From contig JAEWAQ010000029.1 in assembly GCA_023391635.1 (NCBI GenBank), positions 92,678 to 156,677 of the forward strand: 64,000 nucleotides of DNA, given 5' to 3'. Source of the stretch: Bacillota bacterium (GTDB taxonomy: Bacteria > Bacillota > Bacilli > Paenibacillales > Paenibacillaceae). Position 1 is the first letter of the stretch. Each line of letters begins with the position of its first letter. Shown here one piece after another: positions 15,558 to 23,107 of the stretch. The translations under genes and the position numbers were made by a program. The notes under the pieces were generated by a model. That model worked only from the letters and a program-made list of their open reading frames with translations. It was not told the DNA's origin and made no database searches.

Positions 15558-16548
15558 ACACCAAGCCCCCCAAGGTCAACCCTGCGGCCGTGCCGATCAT
15601 GAGCACGCGGTCTCCGCGCGAGATCCGGCCCGTCCGGATCGCCGTATCCAGCCCCATCGGGATGGATGCCGCGATCGTGTTGCCGTGGTCCGGTGTGATG
15701 TAGATGAGTTGATGCTCCGAGATGCCGAGCTTCTTGCGCAGCAGACGCACCGCCGCCGCGCTGCCCTGATGCGGAATGACGGCACGGAAATCGGCCATCC
15801 GCGTGTTTGCGTCGCGAAGTAAGTCATCCGTGAAAGCGGGCAACAGGCGCGAAGCCATGCGGAAGATCGCAGGACCGTCCATCCGGAACAGCTCGTCGCG
15901 CGGACCGGCCGGTTCCGGCCCGCGCGGATGATGCTTCGAGCCTCCGGCGCGAATCTCGGAATAAGCGGCGCCTTCGCTATACGTACGCAAGGAGGCGCCG
16001 ATGACGCGCGATTGCGAATCGGCTTCCGCAGGCCCGATCACGACGGCGGCCGCGCCGTCGCCGAACAGCGCGGCGCTTTCCTTGTCGCGATAGTCCAGGC
16101 CATATGAGGCGATCTCCGTTGAAACGATCAGGACGCGGCGGTATCGACCGGCGTCGATCAGGCAGGACATGACGTCGAAGGCGGTCAGGAAACTGAGGCA
16201 GGTAGAATCGATATCGAATGCGGGGACTCCGGATTGCTGTTGTCCCATCGCTTGTTGAATGAATACGGCCGTGCAAGGAAGCGCCTGCTGCTTGGTTCCG
16301 CTTGCGCAGACGAGGCAGTCGATATCCGCGAACGTCATGCCAGCCGCCGTCAGTGCCGCATTCGCCGCCTTGGCTCCCATTTCCGCAGCCGTTTCCCCAT
16401 CCTGTACGAAGTGACGGACCGCCACGTCTGACGTACGCCGCGACCACCCAGGCGAAACGTCGAGCCGTTCGTCCATTTCCGCATCCGTGACGCTCTTGTC
16501 GGGCAAATACTTGCCGGTTCCGTAAATTTGTACTTTGCGTTCGTTCAT
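15547..16548 (-). CDS. Beta-ketoacyl synthase III (FabH/OleA-like), first gene of operon
   Basis: This is a 333-residue thiolase-fold ketosynthase. The full catalytic triad is visible: Cys117 in DIDSTCLSF, His260 in VIPHQGSAAA and Asn290 in DHGNTIAAS. GDGAAAVVIG (about 164-173) and the C-terminal GTAAGLTLGG are family signatures. It would condense acyl-CoA or acyl-ACP units. A housekeeping FabH normally sits with fatty acid genes; here it leads a six-gene overlapping operon with ligase and reductase genes, pointing to specialised metabolism. GGAGAG lies five bases before ATG 16548. No strong promoter was identified upstream. Confidence 0.88.
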   Translation of the reverse strand: MNERKVQIYGTGKYLPDKSVTDAEMDERLDVSPGWSRRTSDVAVRHFVQDGETAAEMGAKAANAALTAAGMTFADIDCLVCASGTKQQALPCTAVFIQQAMGQQQSGVPAFDIDSTCLSFLTAFDVMSCLIDAGRYRRVLIVSTEIASYGLDYRDKESAALFGDGAAAVVIGPAEADSQSRVIGASLRTYSEGAAYSEIRAGGSKHHPRGPEPAGPRDELFRMDGPAIFRMASRLLPAFTDDLLRDANTRMADFRAVIPHQGSAAAVRLLRKKLGISEHQLIYITPDHGNTIAASIPMGLDTAIRTGRISRGDRVLMIGTAAGLTLGGLVFVY

Positions 16549-16708
16549 GCTCGCTCTCCAATCGGGGTACGGTAATGCCTTATCTTCTTCAACTGTTATA
16601 TCGGGATTTCACGCCGAATCCAAGAGCGGATATCCAGGCCACCACATAAATATGTATATCATGTAGATATATAATTTTGAAAGGCCGCGGTATAATTGTA
16701 TCATTGAT

Positions 16709-16828
16709 ATGAAGAGATCGATTTTGGGACGAGGGAAAGATTCCGAGCTTCTCAAATCGGCATTGCGCAATATTCGATCTATTCTGGCGCAACAACCGAT
16801 TAGCTTGCCGCAAGCACCTTTTCGTTAG
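16709..16828 (+). CDS. Possible 39-residue ORF in a short terminated transcript
   Basis: ATG 16709 opens a basic 39-residue frame (MKRSILGRGKDSELLKSA at its start) that ends inside the terminator hairpin at 16814-16839. A TATAAT lies at 16691-16696, but a good -35 and a ribosome binding site are missing. This may be a leader RNA for the sigma gene, a small RNA, or a chance frame. Confidence 0.25.
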   Translation: MKRSILGRGKDSELLKSALRNIRSILAQQPISLPQAPFR

Positions 16829-16839
16829 GTGCTTTTTTT
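16814..16839 (+). terminator. Rho-independent terminator upstream of the sigma factor gene
   Basis: GCACCT (16814-16819) pairs with AGGTGC (16827-16832) and seven T residues follow. It ends about 70 bases before the ECF sigma start, so it either closes a small transcript or attenuates the sigma gene. Confidence 0.75.
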
Positions 16840-16910
16840 CATCGGACTCATATGAAACGGGAACAAAAGGTCAACAAAGGGTGTCAATTGGTTAGGGGGA
16901 GGGAGGTTGG

Positions 16911-17462
16911 TTGAATGACGATGATTATAAGCTTGCGGAACGACTTCAACCGCTGGAAATCGAGGAACTGGTTCGCCGTTACTGGCATGACGTTTGGCAA
17001 TATGCTTATTTCTTGACTCGGCAGCATCATCTGGCAGAGGATGTCGCGCAAGAAACGTTCGTCAAGGCGATTCGATCCATCGATTCGTTCCGGGGGCAAT
17101 GTCCGATCAAGAACTGGCTGCTCAAAATTGCGCGGAATACGGCCCTGAACGCCATTCGGTCGATGTTTTTGCGAAAAGTCAGTTTGGTTGGCCTCTTCGT
17201 AAATAATCAAACGACGAGCGTTCCATCTGCAGAGGCAACTTTCTGGGACGCCAACTTGACGGATGAAATTTGGGAGACGGTGCTTCAACTGCCGAGGGAA
17301 CAGCGGGAAATTCTAGTTCTCTACGCGCACTACATGTGGTCTTATCGCGAAATCTCCGATTTGCTCGAGGTTGGCGAAGGAACGGTCAAATCCCGATTGC
17401 ACCGGGCAAGAGCGAAGCTTGCGAAACGAATGAAGGAGCGGGGGGATGAAGATGACGGATGA
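16911..17462 (+). CDS. ECF RNA polymerase sigma factor
   Basis: This is a 183-residue sigma-70 family protein with regions 2 and 4 only. Region 2 contains HLAEDVAQETFVKAIRSI (about 42-59) and FRGQCPIKNWLLKIARN. Region 4 contains LPREQREILVLYAHYMW and the helix-turn-helix SYREISDLLEVGEGTVKSRL. It directs RNA polymerase to an alternative promoter set, probably envelope stress genes. The start is TTG 16911 just after GGGAGG; the ATG at 16915 is out of frame. Its 3' end overlaps the following gene by 17 bases, which fits control by that partner. Confidence 0.9.
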   Translation: MNDDDYKLAERLQPLEIEELVRRYWHDVWQYAYFLTRQHHLAEDVAQETFVKAIRSIDSFRGQCPIKNWLLKIARNTALNAIRSMFLRKVSLVGLFVNNQTTSVPSAEATFWDANLTDEIWETVLQLPREQREILVLYAHYMWSYREISDLLEVGEGTVKSRLHRARAKLAKRMKERGDEDDG

Positions 17463-18276
17463 ACTTAAGCATGCGGACGAGACGGAGCGGCTTTTATTAC
17501 GGCTGCGATCGCGACCTTTCCGAGAACCAAGAGAGCCATCTCAAAAGGCACTGACGGCCATTCTTCAACAAGTTAAGGATGATATAGACGCCCGGCTAAC
17601 GAAGCGAGTATGGACGAGAGGAGCCGCCGCCGTTCTCGCCTGTGTTTTCCTGTTCATCGGATTTGCCTTTCTCTACGAAACGCCCGGCGGCATCGCCGAT
17701 TGGCGCTATTCGCGTGCGGCAGGACTTGAGGGAACAGTCGACATTCCGATCGGAAAAACGCCGATCGAGGCCGTCCAGAAGTTCCGCCAGTTCGACACGA
17801 TGCATGTCATCCGCCAGGAACGTTTGAATGGCGGTATGCTGCTGTTTATTCGGCGGTTCGAACAGAGCGTGGGTACGGATTTGCAAATCGAATTCGTACG
17901 CCATACGTGGTTGGGTTGGAAATGGGAGATGGGAGGGGGATTCCAAATTTCGGCCGAACCGAAGCCGGATGAAGCGCTGAACTATATGAGCATGCCGCGG
18001 TTTCCCGGTATTCAAGGTCCGTTCCCTATCGTATTTGGCCATATCACGCATGAATCCGTCAATCAAATCCTGATCTCCGTAAGCGGGCCGAATGCCGGAA
18101 GCTATCCGGCGAAAATAATCGAATACGAACCTGGAAAACAGATTTGGTATGTCCATCTGCCCGTGACGGCTGCTGCTCCTTATGAAATCGCAGCGTATAA
18201 CGATCAAGGCGGCCTGATCGCCGACAAAACATTCACGGACCCGCGTGATTTCTCCACTGTCAAGTTATTGGAGTAA
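17446..18276 (+). CDS. Probable anti-sigma factor with one membrane helix
   Basis: This is a 276-residue protein with a cytoplasmic N-terminus of about 57 residues, a single transmembrane helix (AAAVLACVFLFIGFAFLY, about 60-77) and a large outside domain ending KTFTDPRDFSTVKLLE. It overlaps the ECF sigma gene, the usual place for its antagonist. The N-terminus has no HxxxCxxC zinc motif, so it would be a non-zinc anti-sigma. The outer domain is unrecognised and may sense envelope damage. Start is ATG 17446 after GGAGCGGGGGG. No terminator is evident downstream. Confidence 0.75.
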   Translation: MKMTDELKHADETERLLLRLRSRPFREPREPSQKALTAILQQVKDDIDARLTKRVWTRGAAAVLACVFLFIGFAFLYETPGGIADWRYSRAAGLEGTVDIPIGKTPIEAVQKFRQFDTMHVIRQERLNGGMLLFIRRFEQSVGTDLQIEFVRHTWLGWKWEMGGGFQISAEPKPDEALNYMSMPRFPGIQGPFPIVFGHITHESVNQILISVSGPNAGSYPAKIIEYEPGKQIWYVHLPVTAAAPYEIAAYNDQGGLIADKTFTDPRDFSTVKLLE

Positions 18277-18347
18277 TGTCCGGATTGTGAAGCCGATTAT
18301 GGTATGATGAATAGAAAGAGCAACTAACAAATAAAGGAGTGAGCCGC

Positions 18348-19241
18348 TTGACAACGGTACGACTGAATACCGATTCCGCCGTGATCGGCTTTATCGGGAC
18401 AGGCGTCATGGGCAGGAGCATGGCGCGCAATCTGATGAAACAAGGATACCGGCTGCATGTGTACAGCCGCACGAAGTCCAAGGCGGAGGAACTGCTCTCG
18501 GAAGGCGCCGTCTGGCAGGCAACGCCGGCGGAAATTGCCCGGCAGGCAAACGTCATCATCACGATGGTGGGGTTCCCGCGTGACGTGGAGGAAGTATACT
18601 TGGGAGAGGACGGGATTGTCGCGGCTGCTCAGCCCGGCTCTTATATGATCGACATGACCACGTCGAGTCCTATGCTGGCCGGGCGCATCCATGCGGAAGC
18701 TAGCCGCAGCGGCCAACACGCGCTGGATGCCCCCGTGTCGGGAGGAGACGTCGGGGCAAGAGAAGCGCGGCTGTCGATCATGGTTGGCGGCGAGCGGGAG
18801 GCGTTCGACGCGGTTCTGCCGATCCTTGAAGCGATGGGAACGAATATCGTTTATCAGGGTGCTGCCGGGGCGGGACAACATACGAAGATGTGCAACCAGA
18901 TCGCCATCGCTTCGAACATGATGGGCGTCTGCGAGGCGCTGGCCTATGCGGAGAGCGCGGGACTCGATCCGAAGACGGTACTCGGCAGCATCGAGAGCGG
19001 CGCGGCCGGCAGTTGGTCGCTCAGCAATCTGGGTGCGCGCATCATCGCGGGCAATTTCGAACCCGGATTCTATGTGAAGCACTTCATTAAAGATATGAGT
19101 ATCGCCCTGGAATCCGCGGAAGCGATGGGTCTGGATACGCAGGGGCTCCGCTTGGCCAAGTCGCTGTACGAGCGGCTCGCCGCAAGCGGAGGAGAGAATT
19201 TCGGCACGCAGGCATTGTATAAGATTTACAGTCGTGCATAA
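18348..19241 (+). CDS. NAD(P)-dependent beta-hydroxyacid dehydrogenase (3-hydroxyisobutyrate dehydrogenase family)
   Basis: This protein has about 297 residues with the family fold. The Rossmann motif GFIGTGVMG is near the N-terminus, DAPVSGGDVGAREA is the substrate-binding signature, and the catalytic Lys sits in GAGQHTKMCNQI. FYVKHFIKDMSIALE near the C-terminus is typical of the tartronate semialdehyde reductase/HIBADH group. It oxidises or reduces a small beta-hydroxy acid; which one cannot be told. TTG 18348 is chosen because AAAGGAG lies nine bases upstream, whereas GTG 18339 overlaps that site. Confidence 0.88.
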   Translation: MTTVRLNTDSAVIGFIGTGVMGRSMARNLMKQGYRLHVYSRTKSKAEELLSEGAVWQATPAEIARQANVIITMVGFPRDVEEVYLGEDGIVAAAQPGSYMIDMTTSSPMLAGRIHAEASRSGQHALDAPVSGGDVGAREARLSIMVGGEREAFDAVLPILEAMGTNIVYQGAAGAGQHTKMCNQIAIASNMMGVCEALAYAESAGLDPKTVLGSIESGAAGSWSLSNLGARIIAGNFEPGFYVKHFIKDMSIALESAEAMGLDTQGLRLAKSLYERLAASGGENFGTQALYKIYSRA

Positions 19242-19263
19242 CGCGCAATTCGTCGGCTAACAA

Positions 19264-19297
19264 TACTCCTCGATAATCCAAATGAAGACGAGGAGTA
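19264..19297 (+). promoter_or_regulatory. Hairpin enclosing the ribosome binding site of the NlpC/P60 gene
   Basis: TACTCCTCG (19264-19272) and CGAGGAGTA (19289-19297) form a perfect 9-bp inverted repeat. The second arm contains the GGAG that should serve ATG 19307. No T-tract follows, so it is not a classical terminator; it may hide the site until unfolded. Confidence 0.5.
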
Positions 19298-19306
19298 GAG
19301 TAGGCC

Positions 19307-20326
19307 ATGAGCAAAGCCGGTAACACATGCATCGCGGCGTTATGCATGTCCATGCTGTTGATCGCGGGCTGCAATACGAACCAGCAGCAATCCGCTCCGA
19401 CCGCGGACACGCACGTACACCCGAACCAAGTCCAGCAGAACCATTTTCAAAGCTTGAACACCCCTGCAAATAACGATGCCCGCATCCCTGTGGCGATGAT
19501 CGAGGGGACGCGTTATTTCCCTCTGCAGGAATTGCTTCAACTCGTAGGCTACCGGACGACTGCCGGCAAGACGAAGCAGCAGATGCTTATCGGCGATATC
19601 GATCCTTCCTACGCGATCACGGTCGGATCCAGGCAAGCGGCGAAGGAAGGGCAAGAAATGTCGTTGTCCGCCCCGCCGATCATGAAGAATAACCGCCTGT
19701 TGGTGCCGTTAACGGTGTTGTCCGACTTGTTCGAGCGGGATATCCGCTACCGGGTTGAAGCGAACTCGATTGTCGTACAAGCTGTATCGGATGGCGCTAA
19801 CACGATCATCGATGGCAGCGATTCGACGCTGTCCGCCCAATCCGTTACCCCATCGCAGCCGAATGGCGAAGCCTTCTTCAAAGATGCCGCTGGCGATGAC
19901 CACGGCGGCATGATCGCGCTCGCGAATCGCGTCAATGCGGATGCGTTGATCGATACGGCCAAACATTTTATGGGGACGCCGTATTTGTTCGGAGCGGCGC
20001 CTTATTCGGAGAGCCATAAGTTCGATTGCTCTTCCTTCACGCAATATGTGTTCGGGAAGTATGGCATCGATCTGGCGAGATTGGCGAGAAGACAAGCCGA
20101 ACAAGGAACGCCGGTCAGCCGGCAATCGCTGCGAAAGGGCGATCTGGTGTTCTTCGCAGTGCCCGGCCGGTTCAAATCGGACAATATCGTCGGTCATGTC
20201 GGCATCTACATCGGCGATGGCAAGATGATCAATACGTATTCCGACAAGCAAGGCGTTCACATCGCCAACATCAATCAAGGCTATTGGTCGACGCAGTATC
20301 TGGGAGCACGGAGAGTCATTAAGTAA
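19307..20326 (+). CDS. Lipoprotein with copper-amine-oxidase-N-like and NlpC/P60 domains
   Basis: This is a 339-residue exported lipoprotein. A lipobox LIAGC lies at about residues 18-22. Residues 55-155 contain a YFPLQELLQLVGY...LLVPLTVLSDLF module like the copper-amine-oxidase N-terminal (stalk) domain common in Paenibacillus. The C-terminal 130 residues are an NlpC/P60 Cys peptidase with FDCSSFTQYVFGKYG (catalytic Cys), GDLVFFAVPG and GHVGIYIGDGKM (catalytic His). It should cut stem peptides of peptidoglycan at the membrane face. The start lies about nine bases after GGAG, which is sequestered in a hairpin (19264-19297). Confidence 0.85.
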   Translation: MSKAGNTCIAALCMSMLLIAGCNTNQQQSAPTADTHVHPNQVQQNHFQSLNTPANNDARIPVAMIEGTRYFPLQELLQLVGYRTTAGKTKQQMLIGDIDPSYAITVGSRQAAKEGQEMSLSAPPIMKNNRLLVPLTVLSDLFERDIRYRVEANSIVVQAVSDGANTIIDGSDSTLSAQSVTPSQPNGEAFFKDAAGDDHGGMIALANRVNADALIDTAKHFMGTPYLFGAAPYSESHKFDCSSFTQYVFGKYGIDLARLARRQAEQGTPVSRQSLRKGDLVFFAVPGRFKSDNIVGHVGIYIGDGKMINTYSDKQGVHIANINQGYWSTQYLGARRVIK

Positions 20327-20367
20327 CATGCCATTCAAGTTGCAGGCGATTTTTAATGAGGACTCGG

Positions 20368-20793
20368 TTAGAATTGAGATTGCCGAACGAACTGTTCGAT
20401 CCGCGCTTTGATCCCGTCGCGTACATGTCGGAATTGCTCCATGATCTCATCCTCGGAGCCTGTAGCTTTGGCCGGATCGTCAAAGCCCCAGTGCCAACGG
20501 ATGACGTCCCGATTCGAAATGACCGGGCAATGCTCATCGGCATGTCCGCAGAGCGTGATCACATAAGCTGCTCGGCTCAATGTTGCCGGGTCGATGACAT
20601 CGGAGGAATTGCCGCTGATATCGACGCCGGCTTCTTCCATGACCCGGACAGCGCGAGGATTGAGGCCGTGCGCCTGAAGGCCGGCGCTCTTCACCTCGAA
20701 TTTGTCTCCGCCAATTGCGCGAAGAAAGCCGTCAGCCATCTGGCTTCTGCAAGAATTTCCCGTACACAGGAAGTAGACGAGCGGTCGGTTCAT
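20368..20793 (-). CDS. arsC: Arsenate reductase (thioredoxin-coupled)
   Basis: This is a 141-residue low-molecular-weight phosphatase-fold arsenate reductase. The phosphate loop is CTGNSCRS (about residues 9-16), the two relay Cys lie in ITLCGHADEHCPV, and HWGFDDPAKATGSE is the family signature. It reduces arsenate to arsenite in the cytoplasm using thioredoxin. GAGGAG lies seven bases before ATG 20793, better than the ATGs at 20796 and 20799. It is the third gene of the arsR-arsB-arsC operon, 35 bases after arsB. Confidence 0.92.
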   Translation of the reverse strand: MNRPLVYFLCTGNSCRSQMADGFLRAIGGDKFEVKSAGLQAHGLNPRAVRVMEEAGVDISGNSSDVIDPATLSRAAYVITLCGHADEHCPVISNRDVIRWHWGFDDPAKATGSEDEIMEQFRHVRDGIKARIEQFVRQSQF

Positions 20794-20828
20794 CATCATT
20801 CTCCTCATGGTTTGGTTTATTAATGGCA

Positions 20829-22121
20829 TTAATGAATCACTTTCAGCCAGAGATACAATCCGGATAACGTAAGGAATAGCACGGGAACTGTCAGCGCAAT
20901 GCCGACCTTGAAATAATAGCCCCAGCCGATCTTGACGCCTTTGCCCGCCAGCACGTGAAGCCAGAGTAAAGTAGCTAGCGAACCGATGGGCGTGATCTTC
21001 GGTCCGAGATCGGAACCGATCACGTTCGCGTATATTAGCGCTTCCCGGATGACGCCGCTTGTCCGGGTGCTGTCAATGGCCAGTGCATCGATCATCACGG
21101 TCGGCATATTGTTCATGACGGAGGAGAGTAGGGCGGCGATGAAGCCACCTCCGATCGCTGCGGCGTACAACCCATGATCGGCCACCCACTGGAATGCCTT
21201 GCCGAGCTCGACTGTCAGCCCTGCGTTGCGCAGACCGTATACGACGACATACATCCCGAGCGAAAAAAAGACGATCGCCCACGGCGCCCCTTTTACCAGT
21301 TTCCACGCTTGAACGGACGGGCTTCTTCTTGCCAACAGCAAGAAGATCAGCGCAGCCAGACCGGCGAACACGGATACCGGGATTCGGATGAATTCGCTCG
21401 CCAGATAGGCGATCACCAGCACGGCCAGAACCGCCCAAGAGATCCGAAACAGACGAACGTCCTTGATCGCTTCCCGAGGTTGCTTCAACAGCGTCACTTC
21501 GTACCGCTTCGGAATGCTCCTTCGGAACAACAAGTATAGAACGAGCAGGCTGGCGGCGATGGAGAAGAGGGCGGGAACGATCATCCTGGCGGCATATTCG
21601 GCAAATCCGATACGGAAGTAGTCCGATGACACGATATTGACCAGATTGCTGACGACAAGCGGCAATGAGGCCGTATCGGATATAAATCCGCTCGCCATGA
21701 CGAAGGGCAAGATCATGCGCGTATCGAACTTCATCGCGCGAACCATGGCCAGCACGATCGGCGTCAGGATGAGCGCGGCTCCATCGTTGGCGAACAGTGT
21801 CGCAACGGCGGCTCCGAGCAGGATGATATAGACGAACATGAGCTTCCCGTTGCCTTTTGCGATCCGGGCCATATGCAGCGCGGCCCATTCGAAAAAGCCG
21901 ATCTCGTCGAGGATCAGGGAGATGAGAATGATCGCTACGAATGCCAGGGTGGCATTCCAGACGATCCGGGTGACATCCCATGCGTCGTGGAAGCTGACGA
22001 CGCCGGCGACAAGGGCGAGCAGGGCGCCGCCGCAAGCGGACCAGCCGATTCCAAGCCCCCGCGGCTGCCAGATGATCATGGCCAAAGTGAGCAGAAAAAT
22101 AAGCAGTGCAAGCGTAAGCAT
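20829..22121 (-). CDS. arsB: Arsenite efflux permease ArsB
   Basis: This is a 430-residue membrane protein with about eleven to twelve hydrophobic segments, the ArsB/NhaD ion transporter superfamily. Signatures include ATLFANDGAALILTPIVLAM and NNMPTVMIDALAI, plus GSDLGPKITPIGSLATLLW near the C-terminus. It exports arsenite or antimonite with the proton gradient. ATG 22121 follows AGGAGG. It sits between arsR and arsC. Confidence 0.93.
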   Translation of the reverse strand: MLTLALLIFLLTLAMIIWQPRGLGIGWSACGGALLALVAGVVSFHDAWDVTRIVWNATLAFVAIILISLILDEIGFFEWAALHMARIAKGNGKLMFVYIILLGAAVATLFANDGAALILTPIVLAMVRAMKFDTRMILPFVMASGFISDTASLPLVVSNLVNIVSSDYFRIGFAEYAARMIVPALFSIAASLLVLYLLFRRSIPKRYEVTLLKQPREAIKDVRLFRISWAVLAVLVIAYLASEFIRIPVSVFAGLAALIFLLLARRSPSVQAWKLVKGAPWAIVFFSLGMYVVVYGLRNAGLTVELGKAFQWVADHGLYAAAIGGGFIAALLSSVMNNMPTVMIDALAIDSTRTSGVIREALIYANVIGSDLGPKITPIGSLATLLWLHVLAGKGVKIGWGYYFKVGIALTVPVLFLTLSGLYLWLKVIH

Positions 22122-22143
22122 AATTGCGCATTGGCCTCCTGGT

Positions 22144-22458
22144 TCATTCGCAGCTTTGCGGTTGGGATGCGTCGATACGGTCCTTCATGGAAGGCAGTTC
22201 CGCCATGAGCGCATGCAGGTAAGGCTTGTCGTCCATGTTCAAGGAATAATAGATCCACTGACTGCGTCTCGTTTCGTTCACGAGGCCGCCTTGCTTCAGC
22301 TTTTTCAGATGCTGGCTGATATTCGGCTGCGTTGTCTGAAGAATCTCGACGATGTCGCAGACGCACATTTCCCGCTCCTTCAGTAAAGCAAGGATAGTGA
22401 GCCTCGTTCTGTCCGACAATAATTTCAGTTGATCTGATAACTCGCTTAACTCTGCCAT
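22144..22458 (-). CDS. arsR: ArsR arsenic-responsive repressor
   Basis: This is a 104-residue winged-helix repressor of the ArsR/SmtB family. LLSDRTRLTILALLKEREMC starts the DNA-binding region, the metalloid-binding pair is CVCD, and the recognition helix is TTQPNISQHLKKLK. Arsenite binding to the Cys pair releases DNA. ATG 22458 follows TTGGAGGAG; the longer frame to 22506 runs into the promoter. The promoter at 22496-22523 contains an internal palindrome suited to self-repression. Confidence 0.92.
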   Translation of the reverse strand: MAELSELSDQLKLLSDRTRLTILALLKEREMCVCDIVEILQTTQPNISQHLKKLKQGGLVNETRRSQWIYYSLNMDDKPYLHALMAELPSMKDRIDASQPQSCE

Positions 22459-22495
22459 TCGTAGCTCCTCCAATCCTTGACATCCATTCAGGCCT

Positions 22496-22523
22496 ATTAT
22501 AATCAATCGATTATATTAGTCAA
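22496..22523 (-). promoter_or_regulatory. ars operon promoter with internal operator-like palindrome
   Basis: On the minus strand, TTGACT (22523-22518), a 16-base spacer and TATAAT (22501-22496) form a near-consensus promoter. AATCAATCGATT-type dyad symmetry lies between the two hexamers, the usual place for an ArsR operator. Confidence 0.7.
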
Positions 22524-22545
22524 TGATTATTTTAACGAAAATAAC

Positions 22546-22558
22546 TTGAAATTTTCAA
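22546..22558. promoter_or_regulatory. MarR-type operator, copy 1 (upstream of marR)
   Basis: TTGAA-ATT-TTCAA palindrome followed by CCAA, 35 bases before the MarR start. A near-identical element stands before gshF at 23076-23088. Confidence 0.55.
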
Positions 22559-22592
22559 CCAAATGTGCGATAACAAGATCGAGGTGATCGCG

Positions 22593-23033
22593 ATGGATGA
22601 ATTCCGGCATTTGCTGCAATTGATGACGAGACGATTCGGCATGCTGAATGAAAATTGCTGTTCAATCGGGACCCATCAGGTGTCGCTGGTGCAGAGTCAG
22701 ATCCTGTACGAGATCGATCGGCAAAGCCGAGCATCCATGCAGCAGATCGCGTCGACGCTCGGTATGGAGACGACCCGATTCAGCCACCAGATCCGAACCT
22801 TGATCAAGCAAGGGCTGGTCGCCAAATCCGCATCCGAGTCAGACAAGCGTGTATTCTTGCTGACGCTAACCGCGGCGGGCAAGTTTGTCGTCACAACGAT
22901 CGAGCAGCGAATTCAGACGAATTTGGCGCTTATCATCTCCCGTCTCACAGAAGAGCAGCAAGCGACGGTGGTGGAAAGCCTGAAGCTGCTGAACCGCAGT
23001 ATGGAGGAGACGCCGGCTTGTTGTTCTTGCTAG
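22593..23033 (+). CDS. MarR family regulator with clustered cysteines
   Basis: This is a 146-residue winged-helix regulator. MQQIASTLGMETTRFSHQIR is the recognition helix region and the wing follows at DKRVFLLTLTAAG. Cys pairs occur in LNENCCSIGT near the N-terminus and in PACCSC at the extreme C-terminus. These could sense thiol stress, metal or arsenite. ATG 22593 follows GAGGTG; the frame opens earlier at 22563. It is divergent from arsR and directly upstream of gshF. Both it and gshF carry the same palindrome, so autoregulation and control of gshF are likely. Confidence 0.82.
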   Translation: MDEFRHLLQLMTRRFGMLNENCCSIGTHQVSLVQSQILYEIDRQSRASMQQIASTLGMETTRFSHQIRTLIKQGLVAKSASESDKRVFLLTLTAAGKFVVTTIEQRIQTNLALIISRLTEEQQATVVESLKLLNRSMEETPACCSC

Positions 23034-23075
23034 AAGGGTGAAGCGCGCTTGATCGCGCTAGCCTATCGTAAATAC

Positions 23076-23088
23076 TTGAAATATTCAA
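23076..23088. promoter_or_regulatory. MarR-type operator, copy 2 (upstream of gshF)
   Basis: TTGAA-ATA-TTCAA palindrome followed by CCAAT, 19 bases before the gshF start. Flanking bases (ACTTGAA...TTCAACCAA) match copy 1. Confidence 0.55.
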
Positions 23089-23107
23089 CCAATGGGAGCG
23101 TGTGAAT

